A stretch of DNA of 11,455 nt, from positions 1 to 11,455 of the forward strand of contig BNUJ01000047.1 of assembly GCA_025997275.1 (NCBI GenBank), in the 5' to 3' direction. The stretch comes from Deferribacterales bacterium (lineage in GTDB: Bacteria; Chrysiogenota; Deferribacteres; Deferribacterales; JAISNW01). Numbering within the stretch: the stretch's first letter is position 1; each line of letters begins with the position of its first letter. Under the pieces are notes generated by a model. The model was not told where the DNA came from. It searched no databases and was given only the letters and a program-made list of their open reading frames with translations. The translations under genes and the position numbers were made by a program. Positions 3,595 to 11,455 of this stretch are shown piece after piece.

Positions 3595-5970
3595 ATGAGA
3601 GTTAGTCTCAGCTGGCTGAATGAATTTGTTGATACATCAAAATACACTCCACAAGAACTTGCGGCTAAATTAACATCCGCAGGGCTTGAAGTGGAACTTA
3701 TAGAAGAGCGTCCATACATAAAGGACATAGTCGTTGGGCACGTGCTAGAGGCGGGCAAACACCCGCAAGCTGATAGACTAAACCTTTGCAGGGTGACTGA
3801 CGGCACGGAGGAGCTACAGATTGTCTGTGGAGCACCGAACGTCCGTAGTGGCATTAAGATAGTGCTTGCAAAAATCGGCGCAGAGCTACCGGGCGGGGTG
3901 AAAATCAGCAAGGCAAAACTGCGCGGGATTGAGTCCTGCGGAATGCTCTGCTCCGAACGCGAACTATTGCTATCAGATGAACACAACGGCATATTGATTT
4001 TGCCTGACGATACAGAGGTGGGCATAGACGCAAACAACATTATCGGCACGAACGACACCATATTTACATTTGGCATTACACCCAATAGGGGGGACTGCGT
4101 CAGCATTTATGGGATTGCGCGCGATGTTGCCGCTGTATGCGGACTGCCACTAGTATCAACAGATACAGAGCTAAATGAAAGCTCTGAACCTATATCAGGG
4201 CAGGTTGGCTTGAAGCTGGAATATGAAGAGGCTTGTCCGTATTACTCTGCACGGCTAGTCAAGGGAGTTAAGATTGCGCCCTCGCCACTATGGATGCAGT
4301 TAAAGCTGAAAAGTGCGGGAATTCGCCCGATAAACAACGCTGTTGACGTGACAAACTATGTAATGTTTGAGCAGGGACAGCCATTGCACGCATTTGACCG
4401 CAAATTTGTGGGACAAGACATCATTGTGCGCCACGCTAAAGACGGGGAACGTGTGATTACGCTAGACGGCAAAGAACGTATATTAGACGGCAAGACTGTG
4501 GTTATTGCTGATGAGACAAAGGTAGTCGCACTTGGCGGTGTGATGGGGAGTGAGGACTCTGGTATTAACGACAGCACAACGGACATTATACTAGAAAGTG
4601 CATATTTTACGCCAAAATTGAACGCATATACAGCAAATAAGTTAGGCATAAGCTCTGATGCGGCTTATAGGTATTCGCGCGGGGTGGATTGGGGCAGGAC
4701 ACGTGAGTTGCTGGACTATGCTGCTACTCTGCTAACGGATATTTGCGGCGGGACTATTTGCAACGGAGCACTTGAAGCGGGCACTATCCCCAATATGTTG
4801 GAGGTAAAGGCTAGCGTTCAGAGAATCTGCGCCTTAATCGGCGTGGAAGTGCCTGTCAGAGCTATGGCAGAGATGTTTGATAGGCTGGACATATCAACGG
4901 AAATCAGCGGGGACGAGATAACGGCTGTTATTCCAAGCCACCGTTCGGATATAGTTCACGAGGCAGGGCTTGCTGAGGAAGTTGCTCGCCTCTACGGGCT
5001 GGATAAGATACCTCTGACTCTGCCTGCAGTGACCGCTGACAGGGTAGTAGTTAACACGTTCCAACTGGCGCGCAGGAACGTGCGCAGACTGTTAGCCGCA
5101 ATGGGCTTTAACGAAACCATAAACTATTCGTTTATGGAACGGGCTTACTTAAAGCTATTTGACGATGGGGCAAAGCTTGTGGACGTGCTAAACCCTATAT
5201 CAAAAGAGATGCAAACGTTGCGTACACAGCTATTCCCCGGTGTGGTAAAGGCACTAGAAACTAACTGGAACAGTGGCAAGCGCAGTATCAGGCTATTTGA
5301 ATTTGCCAAGACATTTGAGAAGTCGGCTGATAAGCAACCAAAGGAAACCACAAGAATATCTATCGGTGTAATGGGCGAGTTTGCTCCGCTAAGCTGGGTG
5401 AAACAACCGCAGGTTGACGTATTTTATCAGCTGAAAGCAACGCTTGATAACCTGTGTGGCAGTTTTAATGTGAAGTTAGGCTATGAAACGGCGCAAGAAT
5501 TATTCTTGCACCCTGGCAAGTCGGCATATATCACTGCTGGTGGGCAGAGGTTTGGTTATTTAGGTGCTTTGCATCCTGATATTGTTGAGAAACTAGACTT
5601 AAAAGCACCTGTCTATATAGCCGAGTTAGATTTTGATGCGCTATTCGCACTATCGCAGACCAACAAATATTCATATAAAGCGTTTTCACGTTTCCCTGCT
5701 ACGTATAAAGATATTTCTGTGGTAGTTGGCAGGAATGTCCATGCGCAAGATATGGTGGCAGCCATAAAGTCTGTAAGCAAATATATTACAGACATTGTTT
5801 TATTTGACGAATACAGCGGCGAAGGCATTGCCACTGATGAGCACAGCCTAGCCTACCGCATATACTTTTCAACAGACGACAGGACGCTGGCGGACGATGA
5901 AATCAACCCACTGCTAACAAAAATGGCTGATACGTTAAAGGATAAATTGGGGGCGAAACTGAGGGGGTAG
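3595..5970 (+). CDS. pheT: Phenylalanyl-tRNA synthetase beta subunit
   Basis: At 791 residues this is a full-length bacterial PheT, which recognises tRNA(Phe), edits mischarged Tyr-tRNA(Phe), and supports the PheS active site. Domains in order: an EMAP-II-like tRNA-binding domain (about 44-150, including HPQADRLNLCRV and VCGAPNVR); the B3/B4 editing domain (about 205-375, with PINNAVDVTNYVMFEQGQPLHAFD); the B5 domain (about 403-472); a catalytic-like core (about 480-690); and the FDX-ACB anticodon-binding domain (about 697-790, starting FSRFPATYKDISVVV). It starts at ATG 3595 after a GGGGGA ribosome-binding site, 9 bases after pheS. Its stop lies 6 bases from the stop of the convergent waaA, and no hairpin terminator is visible between them. 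Confidence 0.97.
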   Translation: MRVSLSWLNEFVDTSKYTPQELAAKLTSAGLEVELIEERPYIKDIVVGHVLEAGKHPQADRLNLCRVTDGTEELQIVCGAPNVRSGIKIVLAKIGAELPGGVKISKAKLRGIESCGMLCSERELLLSDEHNGILILPDDTEVGIDANNIIGTNDTIFTFGITPNRGDCVSIYGIARDVAAVCGLPLVSTDTELNESSEPISGQVGLKLEYEEACPYYSARLVKGVKIAPSPLWMQLKLKSAGIRPINNAVDVTNYVMFEQGQPLHAFDRKFVGQDIIVRHAKDGERVITLDGKERILDGKTVVIADETKVVALGGVMGSEDSGINDSTTDIILESAYFTPKLNAYTANKLGISSDAAYRYSRGVDWGRTRELLDYAATLLTDICGGTICNGALEAGTIPNMLEVKASVQRICALIGVEVPVRAMAEMFDRLDISTEISGDEITAVIPSHRSDIVHEAGLAEEVARLYGLDKIPLTLPAVTADRVVVNTFQLARRNVRRLLAAMGFNETINYSFMERAYLKLFDDGAKLVDVLNPISKEMQTLRTQLFPGVVKALETNWNSGKRSIRLFEFAKTFEKSADKQPKETTRISIGVMGEFAPLSWVKQPQVDVFYQLKATLDNLCGSFNVKLGYETAQELFLHPGKSAYITAGGQRFGYLGALHPDIVEKLDLKAPVYIAELDFDALFALSQTNKYSYKAFSRFPATYKDISVVVGRNVHAQDMVAAIKSVSKYITDIVLFDEYSGEGIATDEHSLAYRIYFSTDDRTLADDEINPLLTKMADTLKDKLGAKLRG

Positions 5971-5976
5971 TAATTT

Positions 5977-7230
5977 TTATTCTCTACACATTCCCTTATC
6001 GCCGAGATAGAGGTTAAAACACTCGTCAATCTTTCGTCTATAAAGCTCCTGTTCGGCATCCAACGTCTTAAAGAAAACGTTAAAATCTGCCTTGCCATCT
6101 ACGCTGTCAGCCTGAAAGTATGATAGCAGTTCATCTTCATTTTGCACCACGTGAACTATGCCCGTTTTCAGCCCTAACTCTGCTATATCCCTAAAATTAA
6201 AATAATATTTGCCCACAACTACTGGTTTGCCGTATTGCAATGCTTCAAAGATATTGTGCCCGCCAACACCCACAAGCGAGCCGCCTATAAATATTCGCTC
6301 TGATACCTGATACATTTGCCCTAACAACCCAAAGGCATCAACGATAATAACGTCAGAATTAAATTGTCCCCGTGAATACCTGCCAGCGGACAAACCCAAT
6401 TTTCCAGCTATTGCGATAATTTCATCAGTCCTATTGATATGTCGGGGGACTATAACGACTTTGTCGTATTGGCTCTTAAAGGTCAGTGCACATTTCAGAA
6501 AGATTTCCTCCTCTGGGTGGTGTGTGCTGGCGGCGATTGCGATACGACCACTAAATTGAGCCATCACATCAGGATGCAGAGGGACAATGTCCTTTTGATA
6601 TTTTATATTGCCAGCATTCTCAACCTTTTCAGTATCATGTTTCATTATCTCGCGAAACCTTGCGGCATCAAGCTCGCTTTTAGCTAGTATGTTATTAAAC
6701 TTCTTTAACATAGGCGCAAAGATGAAGGATAATTTTTTATAACGCACCCACGTTCTGTCTGATATGCGCCCATTCAGTAAAACTAGTGGCACACGCTTAC
6801 TAACGCTATATATGAAATTGTGCCAAAGTTCCGTATCAGTAATCAACACCAGCTTCACGTTGAAATTGTTTAATATATTAGTAAAAGCGAATGATACCTC
6901 AAATGGGAGCATAAACACGGCATCAGGCTTTATATTGTCTTGCGCATTAGCATAGCCAGTTTCGGTAAAAGTTGACATTATTACGTCATATTGCGGGTAA
7001 TCAGCGCGTATCTTCGCCACTACGTTTGCCAGACTGCGCACCTCCCCCACGCTAGAGGCGTGAAGCCAAACTGACGGACATTGCTCTCGTCTGCTACTGC
7101 AGGGCAATCCCAACCCTAGCCGCTGGAAGAAGTGCGGCTGTGTATTACGCTTTATAAGTCCAAAGATTAGCGCAGGAACGAATATAAGCGCAATCAACAG
7201 GTTATATATGATTCTTAGAAAGAACATCAT
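5977..7230 (-). CDS. waaA: 3-deoxy-D-manno-octulosonic acid (KDO) transferase
   Basis: This inner-membrane GT30-family glycosyltransferase moves KDO from CMP-KDO to lipid IVA, marking an organism with KDO-containing lipopolysaccharide. The N-terminus has a single membrane anchor (FFLRIIYNLLIALIFVPALI). The catalytic base is Glu63 in HASSVGE. The C-terminal half carries the nucleotide-sugar domain with GGSLVGVGGHNIFEALQYGKPVVVGKY. I place the start at the ATG ATG pair at 7230/7227, giving 417 residues. The longer frame to 7302 adds 24 atypical residues inside the upstream gene. With this start it overlaps the DUF374 gene by about 29 bp, so the two are probably translationally coupled. No lpxK follows; the gene ends against pheT. 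Confidence 0.93.
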   Translation of the reverse strand: MMFFLRIIYNLLIALIFVPALIFGLIKRNTQPHFFQRLGLGLPCSSRREQCPSVWLHASSVGEVRSLANVVAKIRADYPQYDVIMSTFTETGYANAQDNIKPDAVFMLPFEVSFAFTNILNNFNVKLVLITDTELWHNFIYSVSKRVPLVLLNGRISDRTWVRYKKLSFIFAPMLKKFNNILAKSELDAARFREIMKHDTEKVENAGNIKYQKDIVPLHPDVMAQFSGRIAIAASTHHPEEEIFLKCALTFKSQYDKVVIVPRHINRTDEIIAIAGKLGLSAGRYSRGQFNSDVIIVDAFGLLGQMYQVSERIFIGGSLVGVGGHNIFEALQYGKPVVVGKYYFNFRDIAELGLKTGIVHVVQNEDELLSYFQADSVDGKADFNVFFKTLDAEQELYRRKIDECFNLYLGDKGMCRE

Positions 7231-7966
7231 TAGAGACTCTATCGTATTCCTCCAACATTCGCTTTTCAATGAGCAATCTATCTCGTTCAAGGGCTTCAAC
7301 ACTTGTGTCAGTATTCAGCTTGCAACATTCAGAAAAATGCACATCTATTTTAGAGAATGGCAACGGCAAGACGAATTTGTCCCAGCTCTTAAACTGAACA
7401 GCGTTGCCACAGCGACACACTCCTGTCCATACGGTAGCGTTAGTTTTTTTAGCCATATAAACAATGCCCTGTTTGACGATATGGCGCGGACCGACAGGAC
7501 CATCAACCGTGATAGCAAACCAATGCCCACTGTCTATGAGCCTTTTAGCAAGCACAACTGCTTTTGCTCCACCTCTGCGAGAAGAGCCATTTGCTACGGC
7601 AAAGCCCCAACGCTGCAATATATCTGTAATAAATGCACCATCATAGCTGTCAGATGCCATAGTTGCGACCCTTTTATCTTCCAAGTGAAAGATAGAGCAG
7701 GTCAACGGCAACAACTGCCCGTGCCAGAGGGATACTATAACAGGCTCTCCCGCCAGCGTTCGTTCTGCCATTTCAGCACCGCCAACTATATTGTAACGCC
7801 AGCTTCTAACGAGCATTCTCAATACAAAACTAACGATAGGCGTAAAAAGACTTATAATTTTCCAAACAAAATGCCTAAATATCCGTTTGCGAGCAAACCT
7901 ATCTCTATTCGCCCTCCCAAACAGCTTGCGCAGTGATAGGTCGCCCTCCCTTAACAGCGAATACAT
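7202..7966 (-). CDS. DUF374-family acyltransferase (lysophospholipid acyltransferase-like)
   Basis: The DUF374 family is related to PlsC-like and lauroyl acyltransferases and is often encoded beside lipid A genes. Seen here: a hydrophobic stretch IISLFTPIVSFVLRML (about 38-53), VIVSLWHGQLLPL with the active-site-like His, MASDSYDGAFITDILQRWGF, SSRRGGAKAV, and ITVDGPVGPRHIVKQGIVYMAKKT, the usual conserved blocks. The likely job is transferring an acyl chain to a lipid A precursor or lysophospholipid at the inner membrane; this is inferred from family and from waaA next door. The start is uncertain: ATG 7966 is chosen, GTG 7996 is in frame, and neither has a strong ribosome-binding site. Relative to typical members there are about 30 extra basic N-terminal residues. 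It overlaps cobD upstream and waaA downstream. Confidence 0.85.
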   Translation of the reverse strand: MYSLLREGDLSLRKLFGRANRDRFARKRIFRHFVWKIISLFTPIVSFVLRMLVRSWRYNIVGGAEMAERTLAGEPVIVSLWHGQLLPLTCSIFHLEDKRVATMASDSYDGAFITDILQRWGFAVANGSSRRGGAKAVVLAKRLIDSGHWFAITVDGPVGPRHIVKQGIVYMAKKTNATVWTGVCRCGNAVQFKSWDKFVLPLPFSKIDVHFSECCKLNTDTSVEALERDRLLIEKRMLEEYDRVSNDVLSKNHI

Positions 7967-8946
7967 CCCGCCACCCGCTCTAATGCTTGTTGCCACCCTT
8001 TGCGCATACTTACCCTCACGAAACTGCCACTTTCAAGACCCCGTATATTAGAACAATCGCGCAACAGCACGCCTTTTTTAGCCGCTGTGCCTACTAAATA
8101 TTTTGCATCCACACCGTCAAGCACCTGACACAGATTAAAATGAGTGGCAGACGGAGCAGGGGCAAGCCCCAATGCTCTCAACAACTCTACAAAACGCATA
8201 CGCTCGGTAGCGTCTAATTTATCAGTAGGAATCTCATCGCTTTCAAGCAGTTTCAGTGCTGCTTGCTGCGCTATAGTTGACACGCTCCATGTTGATATTT
8301 GCGCCTTTATCCCCTCTATTATAGCCATATCTGCCACCACGTAGCCAATCCGTAAGCCGGGTATTCCGAAAACTTTGGAATATGAACGCAAAGTGATAAC
8401 ATTTCTAGCCATACAGACAGATGTCCAGCCGTCAAAGACGAATGGCATATATGATTCGTCTATTACAAATAAAGTGTCAGGGTATTTACCAACTAGCTTA
8501 ACTATAACCTCTTGGGATATAAGTTCTCCGGTGGGATTGTTTGGATTGCATATAAATGCTAGTTTAACATTATCATAGTTATCAAAATTGATATTCATCC
8601 CCGCCAGCCCTGCCGCACGTTCATAGTCCATATACGTAGGCGGAATAATACTCACATTTTTGCCCGCAAACATTCGGCTTATAGCATAGATTACCTCAGT
8701 AGTGCCTGCCGTTAAGAGCACGTCAAAATTAGCTTCTAAGTTATTTTTTTTTCTATAATTGGTTGAGAATAGCGGAGAATACGGCTCAGGCAATACACCC
8801 AACAGCCAGTCTTGCGTTAGCACCTCTTTTAGAGCATTAGGGGCACTGTGGGCGACGCATGTTGATAGGTCAATTATATCCTTAGGGACATATCCATAAG
8901 TTCTTGCTATAGTCCAAACATTGCCGCCGTGTTCATAACGCGTCAT
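7951..8946 (-). CDS. cobD: L-threonine-O-3-phosphate decarboxylase-like PLP enzyme
   Basis: This 331-residue fold-type I aminotransferase homologue begins YEHGGNVWTIARTYG, a CobD hallmark, and continues with the PLP blocks NPNNPTG (134-140), Asp163 in VIDESY, and Lys191 in SYSKVFGIPGLRIGY, which forms the Schiff base. CobD decarboxylates threonine phosphate to aminopropanol phosphate, the linker of the cobalamin nucleotide loop; the adjacent cobS supports this. ATG 8946 overlaps the cobS stop in ATGA, indicating coupled translation. The frame remains open to 9045, but those 33 residues are not CobD-like. Where CobD and HisC usually show a D-x-S-x-N-x-NP segment, this protein has DLSTCVAHSAP. 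A HisC-type role is less likely but not excluded. Confidence 0.85.
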   Translation of the reverse strand: MTRYEHGGNVWTIARTYGYVPKDIIDLSTCVAHSAPNALKEVLTQDWLLGVLPEPYSPLFSTNYRKKNNLEANFDVLLTAGTTEVIYAISRMFAGKNVSIIPPTYMDYERAAGLAGMNINFDNYDNVKLAFICNPNNPTGELISQEVIVKLVGKYPDTLFVIDESYMPFVFDGWTSVCMARNVITLRSYSKVFGIPGLRIGYVVADMAIIEGIKAQISTWSVSTIAQQAALKLLESDEIPTDKLDATERMRFVELLRALGLAPAPSATHFNLCQVLDGVDAKYLVGTAAKKGVLLRDCSNIRGLESGSFVRVSMRKGWQQALERVAGCIRC

Positions 8947-9659
8947 GAAAGCCAGCCCGCCGTTAAGAACAGTAACGTCTCTATCGTTACGCCGAGTGCA
9001 CCTATCATATCGCCCGTGATGCCGCCTAGCCTCCGCACATACCACGAGCTAATCAACCTATAACTTACAACTGCAACAATAATAAAAGCAAGCGTCATCT
9101 TTACACCTAGAGCAATCAACGCCAACAGAACGAAGGGCACGAGCTGCACATGAGACAATTTATTATTTAGAAATACCCTTGCTATGCCATCTTTGCTTAT
9201 GTATGGAACGTCACTCATCAGTTTAGCCATAGCATAGCGCGATAGGGCAGGCACTATAGCCAACACCCAAGAGGAATTGAGCATAGAAAAGGCTTGAAAA
9301 TTAGCGGTGAAGTATAGCACCACAGCCCCAGCCCCCATAGCACCTATGCGAGAATCTTTCATTATCTCTAGGCTACGTTCCCTGCCTCTGCCCGAAAATA
9401 ATCCATCAAACGTGTCAGCAAGCCCGTCAACGTGCAACAAGCCTGTAACCACTGCCATATATATGAGCATCAGCACGGGAGAGGCTTTGCCGAAAACTAA
9501 ATGAATAACTGCAAGCGGGACACCTATCACAAAACCCGCATAAGCAAAAGTGTCTGCGGTATCGTCATAAATATAGGTATCTTTGCCCTTACGAATCCGC
9601 GCTATCGTTAAAAACGACAGCGCGGCAAGCGTCCTAGTAATAATCTTTGTAATATCCAC
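8943..9659 (-). CDS. cobS: Adenosylcobinamide-GDP ribazoletransferase (cobalamin synthase)
   Basis: This 238-residue polytopic membrane protein joins adenosylcobinamide-GDP to alpha-ribazole (phosphate), the last major step of cobalamin assembly. The family signature is intact: GLLHVDGLADTFDGLFSGRGRERSLEIMKDSRIGAMG (about 73-109, with His76 and the Asp-rich metal/phosphate site) and RRLGGITGDMIGALG near 210. Several hydrophobic segments are visible (about 38-56, 60-75, 108-140, 170-200, 220-236). GTG at 9659 overlaps the htpG stop by one base (TAGTG). The tail of htpG supplies an AAAGGGTGG ribosome-binding site. The downstream stop overlaps the cobD start. No cobU, cobT or cobC lies in the window. 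Confidence 0.94.
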   Translation of the reverse strand: MDITKIITRTLAALSFLTIARIRKGKDTYIYDDTADTFAYAGFVIGVPLAVIHLVFGKASPVLMLIYMAVVTGLLHVDGLADTFDGLFSGRGRERSLEIMKDSRIGAMGAGAVVLYFTANFQAFSMLNSSWVLAIVPALSRYAMAKLMSDVPYISKDGIARVFLNNKLSHVQLVPFVLLALIALGVKMTLAFIIVAVVSYRLISSWYVRRLGGITGDMIGALGVTIETLLFLTAGWLS

Positions 9660-11455
9660 TACTTACCACCCTTTGCGAGCATAGCGGATATTTCATTTAC
9701 AAATTTTGCTGGGTCGTTCACACGCTCCCCCTCTAGCAATAGTGCCATATCGTAAAGCAAACTAGCATATTTAGATATACCCTTTTTGCTATCCTCTCCT
9801 AAAAGTTCGCTATTCATATATTTAATAAGTGCGTGGTCAGGATTGATTTCAAGCGTCCGTTTGCTAGTTGGTACACTCTGCCCCATAGCACGGAGCATTC
9901 GTTCCATCTGCGGATTTATAGCATCGTCAGCCAACACCAGACAGGCGGGAGACGATTTTAGCCTATTAGTCAGACGGACACCCTCAATGCTGTCCCCCAA
10001 AAGCTCTTTTAGTTTAATAGTCAAACTCTCATAGTTTTTAGCTTTCTTGGCAGTCACCTCTTTGTCTAGTTCAAGGTCGCCGCGCATAACTGACTTGAAG
10101 TTTTTTTCCTTAAATGTTCCCAGAGCACCGAACACTAGGTCATCTACTTCGTCTGTCATAAACAGCACTTCAAGTTCCTTTGCTTTCAGGCTCTCAAGAT
10201 AAGGTGAGTTTTCTAACATTGCACGTGAAGTGCCTGTCAGATAATAAATGTCTTTTTGCTCAGACTTCATTCTGCTGATATATTCTTCAAGGGTAGTCGT
10301 TTCGCCAGCTTTAGTAGCGGTAGATTCAAATAGTGCAAGTTTAGCTATGCTCTCTCTGCGCTCATAGTCATAGTGAATGCCTTCTTTGAGAACTTTGCCA
10401 AATTCATTAAACAATTTCTTATACTTGTCAGGTTCATTTTGCTGCATATCAGCAAGGGCATCTAATACCCGCTTAACGATGTTCTTTTTCATAGCAGATA
10501 TTTGACGGTTGTTTTGCAGTATTTCACGCGATATATTGAGCGGCAGGTCGCTAGATTCCACTACGCCAACTACAAAACGCAAATATTGCGGGAGCAACTC
10601 ATTGCAATGCTCCATTATCTGAACACGCTTCACATACAGCGTGGGACCATATTCAGCGTCTGGGTGAAATAAATTAAACGGAGCGTGTGTTGGGATGAAT
10701 AAAATACCAGAAAACTCTGATGTTCCTTCAGTCTTAAACTGGATAGCCTTTGCTGGCTCCGAATGGTCGTGCGTTCTATGCTGATAAAACTTGTTCCTTT
10801 CGTCATCAGTCGTTTCCGCGCTGTTCTTTAGCCAAAGGGCTTTCATAGAATTCAGCGTTTCCTCTGTGGTAGTCTTTTCTCCAGTAGGTTTGCCGTCCTC
10901 ACCCGTTGTGTCGCGCGTTATATCCATCGCTACGGGATATTCTATATAGTCTGAGTATTGGCTTACTATGCGACGCAGTTCCCATTCTTGCAATATATCA
11001 GAGCTATCTTCACGCACGTGTAGCACTACATCTGTGCCGGGGTTCGCTTTCTCTATATTTTCCACTGAATAGGAGCTTTTGCCGTCTGAACGCCAGTGAA
11101 CGCCGCTGTTCACAGGTTCACCACGTTTCCTAGTGAACACCTCTACATCGTCAGCTACCATAAATGCGCTGTAAAAGCCAACGCCAAACTGTCCTATCAG
11201 AGCTGCTGCATCCTTTGCGCCATTCTCTGTGAGCTTTTTCATAAACTCACGCGTGCCAGAGTGGGCTATCGTGCCAAGCAGTTCCACAACTTCATCTCTA
11301 CTCATGCCTATGCCATTATCTGATAGGGTAAGGGTCTTTGCATCAACGTCAGTTGTAAGCTTAATTTTCCAAACCACATCACTGCCCGACTCATATATGG
11401 CAGAGTTGGTAAGCCCCTCATATTTAGCCTTATCTATGGCATCTGATGCGTTGGA
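9659..11455 (-). CDS. htpG: Chaperone HtpG (Hsp90 family), 5' end outside the window
   Basis: An ATP-dependent Hsp90 chaperone. The frame is open to the right edge and begins at SNASDAIDKAKYEGL, part of the conserved ELISNASDA region, so only about 35 N-terminal residues are missing. The 598 residues present include the ATP-binding blocks DNGIGMSRDEVV, GTIAHSGTREF and GQFGVGFYSAFMVA, the middle-domain segment SDLPLNISREILQNN, and the C-terminal dimerisation domain with DHALIKYMNSELL. An apparent GTG start at 11377 is an internal valine codon. It directly precedes cobS with a one-base overlap, an unusual partner for cobalamin synthesis, and appears to head the htpG-cobS-cobD-DUF374-waaA transcription unit. 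Its promoter is not in the window. Confidence 0.97.
   Translation of the reverse strand, partial: SNASDAIDKAKYEGLTNSAIYESGSDVVWKIKLTTDVDAKTLTLSDNGIGMSRDEVVELLGTIAHSGTREFMKKLTENGAKDAAALIGQFGVGFYSAFMVADDVEVFTRKRGEPVNSGVHWRSDGKSSYSVENIEKANPGTDVVLHVREDSSDILQEWELRRIVSQYSDYIEYPVAMDITRDTTGEDGKPTGEKTTTEETLNSMKALWLKNSAETTDDERNKFYQHRTHDHSEPAKAIQFKTEGTSEFSGILFIPTHAPFNLFHPDAEYGPTLYVKRVQIMEHCNELLPQYLRFVVGVVESSDLPLNISREILQNNRQISAMKKNIVKRVLDALADMQQNEPDKYKKLFNEFGKVLKEGIHYDYERRESIAKLALFESTATKAGETTTLEEYISRMKSEQKDIYYLTGTSRAMLENSPYLESLKAKELEVLFMTDEVDDLVFGALGTFKEKNFKSVMRGDLELDKEVTAKKAKNYESLTIKLKELLGDSIEGVRLTNRLKSSPACLVLADDAINPQMERMLRAMGQSVPTSKRTLEINPDHALIKYMNSELLGEDSKKGISKYASLLYDMALLLEGERVNDPAKFVNEISAMLAKGGK

Noticed and set aside
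3582..4106. 174-codon minus-strand frame
   Set aside because: It is antisense to the conserved tRNA-binding domain of pheT. Its Ser/Pro-rich composition is typical of a shadow frame.
7208..7936. 242-codon plus-strand frame
   Set aside because: It lies opposite the DUF374 acyltransferase, which has clear family motifs. The plus-strand translation shows no domain and low-complexity composition.
8947..9045. N-terminal extension of the cobD frame
   Set aside because: The 33 extra residues lie within the conserved end of cobS and are unlike CobD. The ATG at 8946 in an ATGA overlap starts exactly where the family begins.
1..11455. tRNA and rRNA genes
   Set aside because: I looked on both strands for cloverleaf features and conserved rRNA segments and saw none.

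Overview
The window looks like ordinary chromosome of a diderm (Gram-negative type) bacterium of moderate GC content. The envelope inference rests on a KDO transferase (waaA/kdtA) and a DUF374 acyltransferase. Late cobalamin genes (cobS, cobD) are also present. I cannot name the lineage: diderm Firmicutes (Negativicutes) would fit but are not proven. Isoleucine is mostly encoded by ATA and leucine often by CTA, even in pheS.

Layout. (1) 1-612, minus strand: the first codons of an unidentified gene at the left edge, preceded by a nicotinamidase-like cysteine hydrolase with its own sigma70-like promoter. (2) 613-2069, an accessory, rearranged segment. It holds three alternating-orientation copies of a unit of about 100 bp (691-992) that form very long perfect palindromes. 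Each unit has a promoter-like element at one end and a hairpin/terminator at the other. Next come a decayed GNAT acetyltransferase fragment, a higBA-type toxin-antitoxin operon on the minus strand, a diverged single copy of the same repeat (about 1905-2014), and a possible 25-codon leader peptide. (3) 2070-5970, plus strand: an intact GNAT acetyltransferase followed closely by pheS and pheT. (4) 5977-11455, minus strand: a tightly packed group transcribed in the order htpG (5' end outside the window), cobS, cobD, DUF374 acyltransferase, waaA. Its genes overlap by one to a few tens of bases, and it converges on pheT with only 6 bp between stop codons.

How the parts relate. pheS and pheT make the two subunits of phenylalanyl-tRNA synthetase. 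cobD and cobS provide the aminopropanol phosphate linker and the final lower-ligand attachment of cobalamin synthesis. waaA and the acyltransferase belong to lipid A/outer membrane assembly, and htpG is the Hsp90 chaperone. The most unusual part is 690-2070. A repeat-plus-GNAT arrangement occurs twice, once amplified and decayed and once diverged with an intact gene, with higBA between the two. This suggests a segmental duplication, with toxin-antitoxin insertion interrupting one copy. The promoter spacing and hairpin position of the repeat are kept between the diverged copies, so it may be a small structured transcription unit (RNA leader or small RNA) that was amplified by template switching at its own terminal hairpins. 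An amplification or assembly artefact at the triple palindrome must be excluded first.
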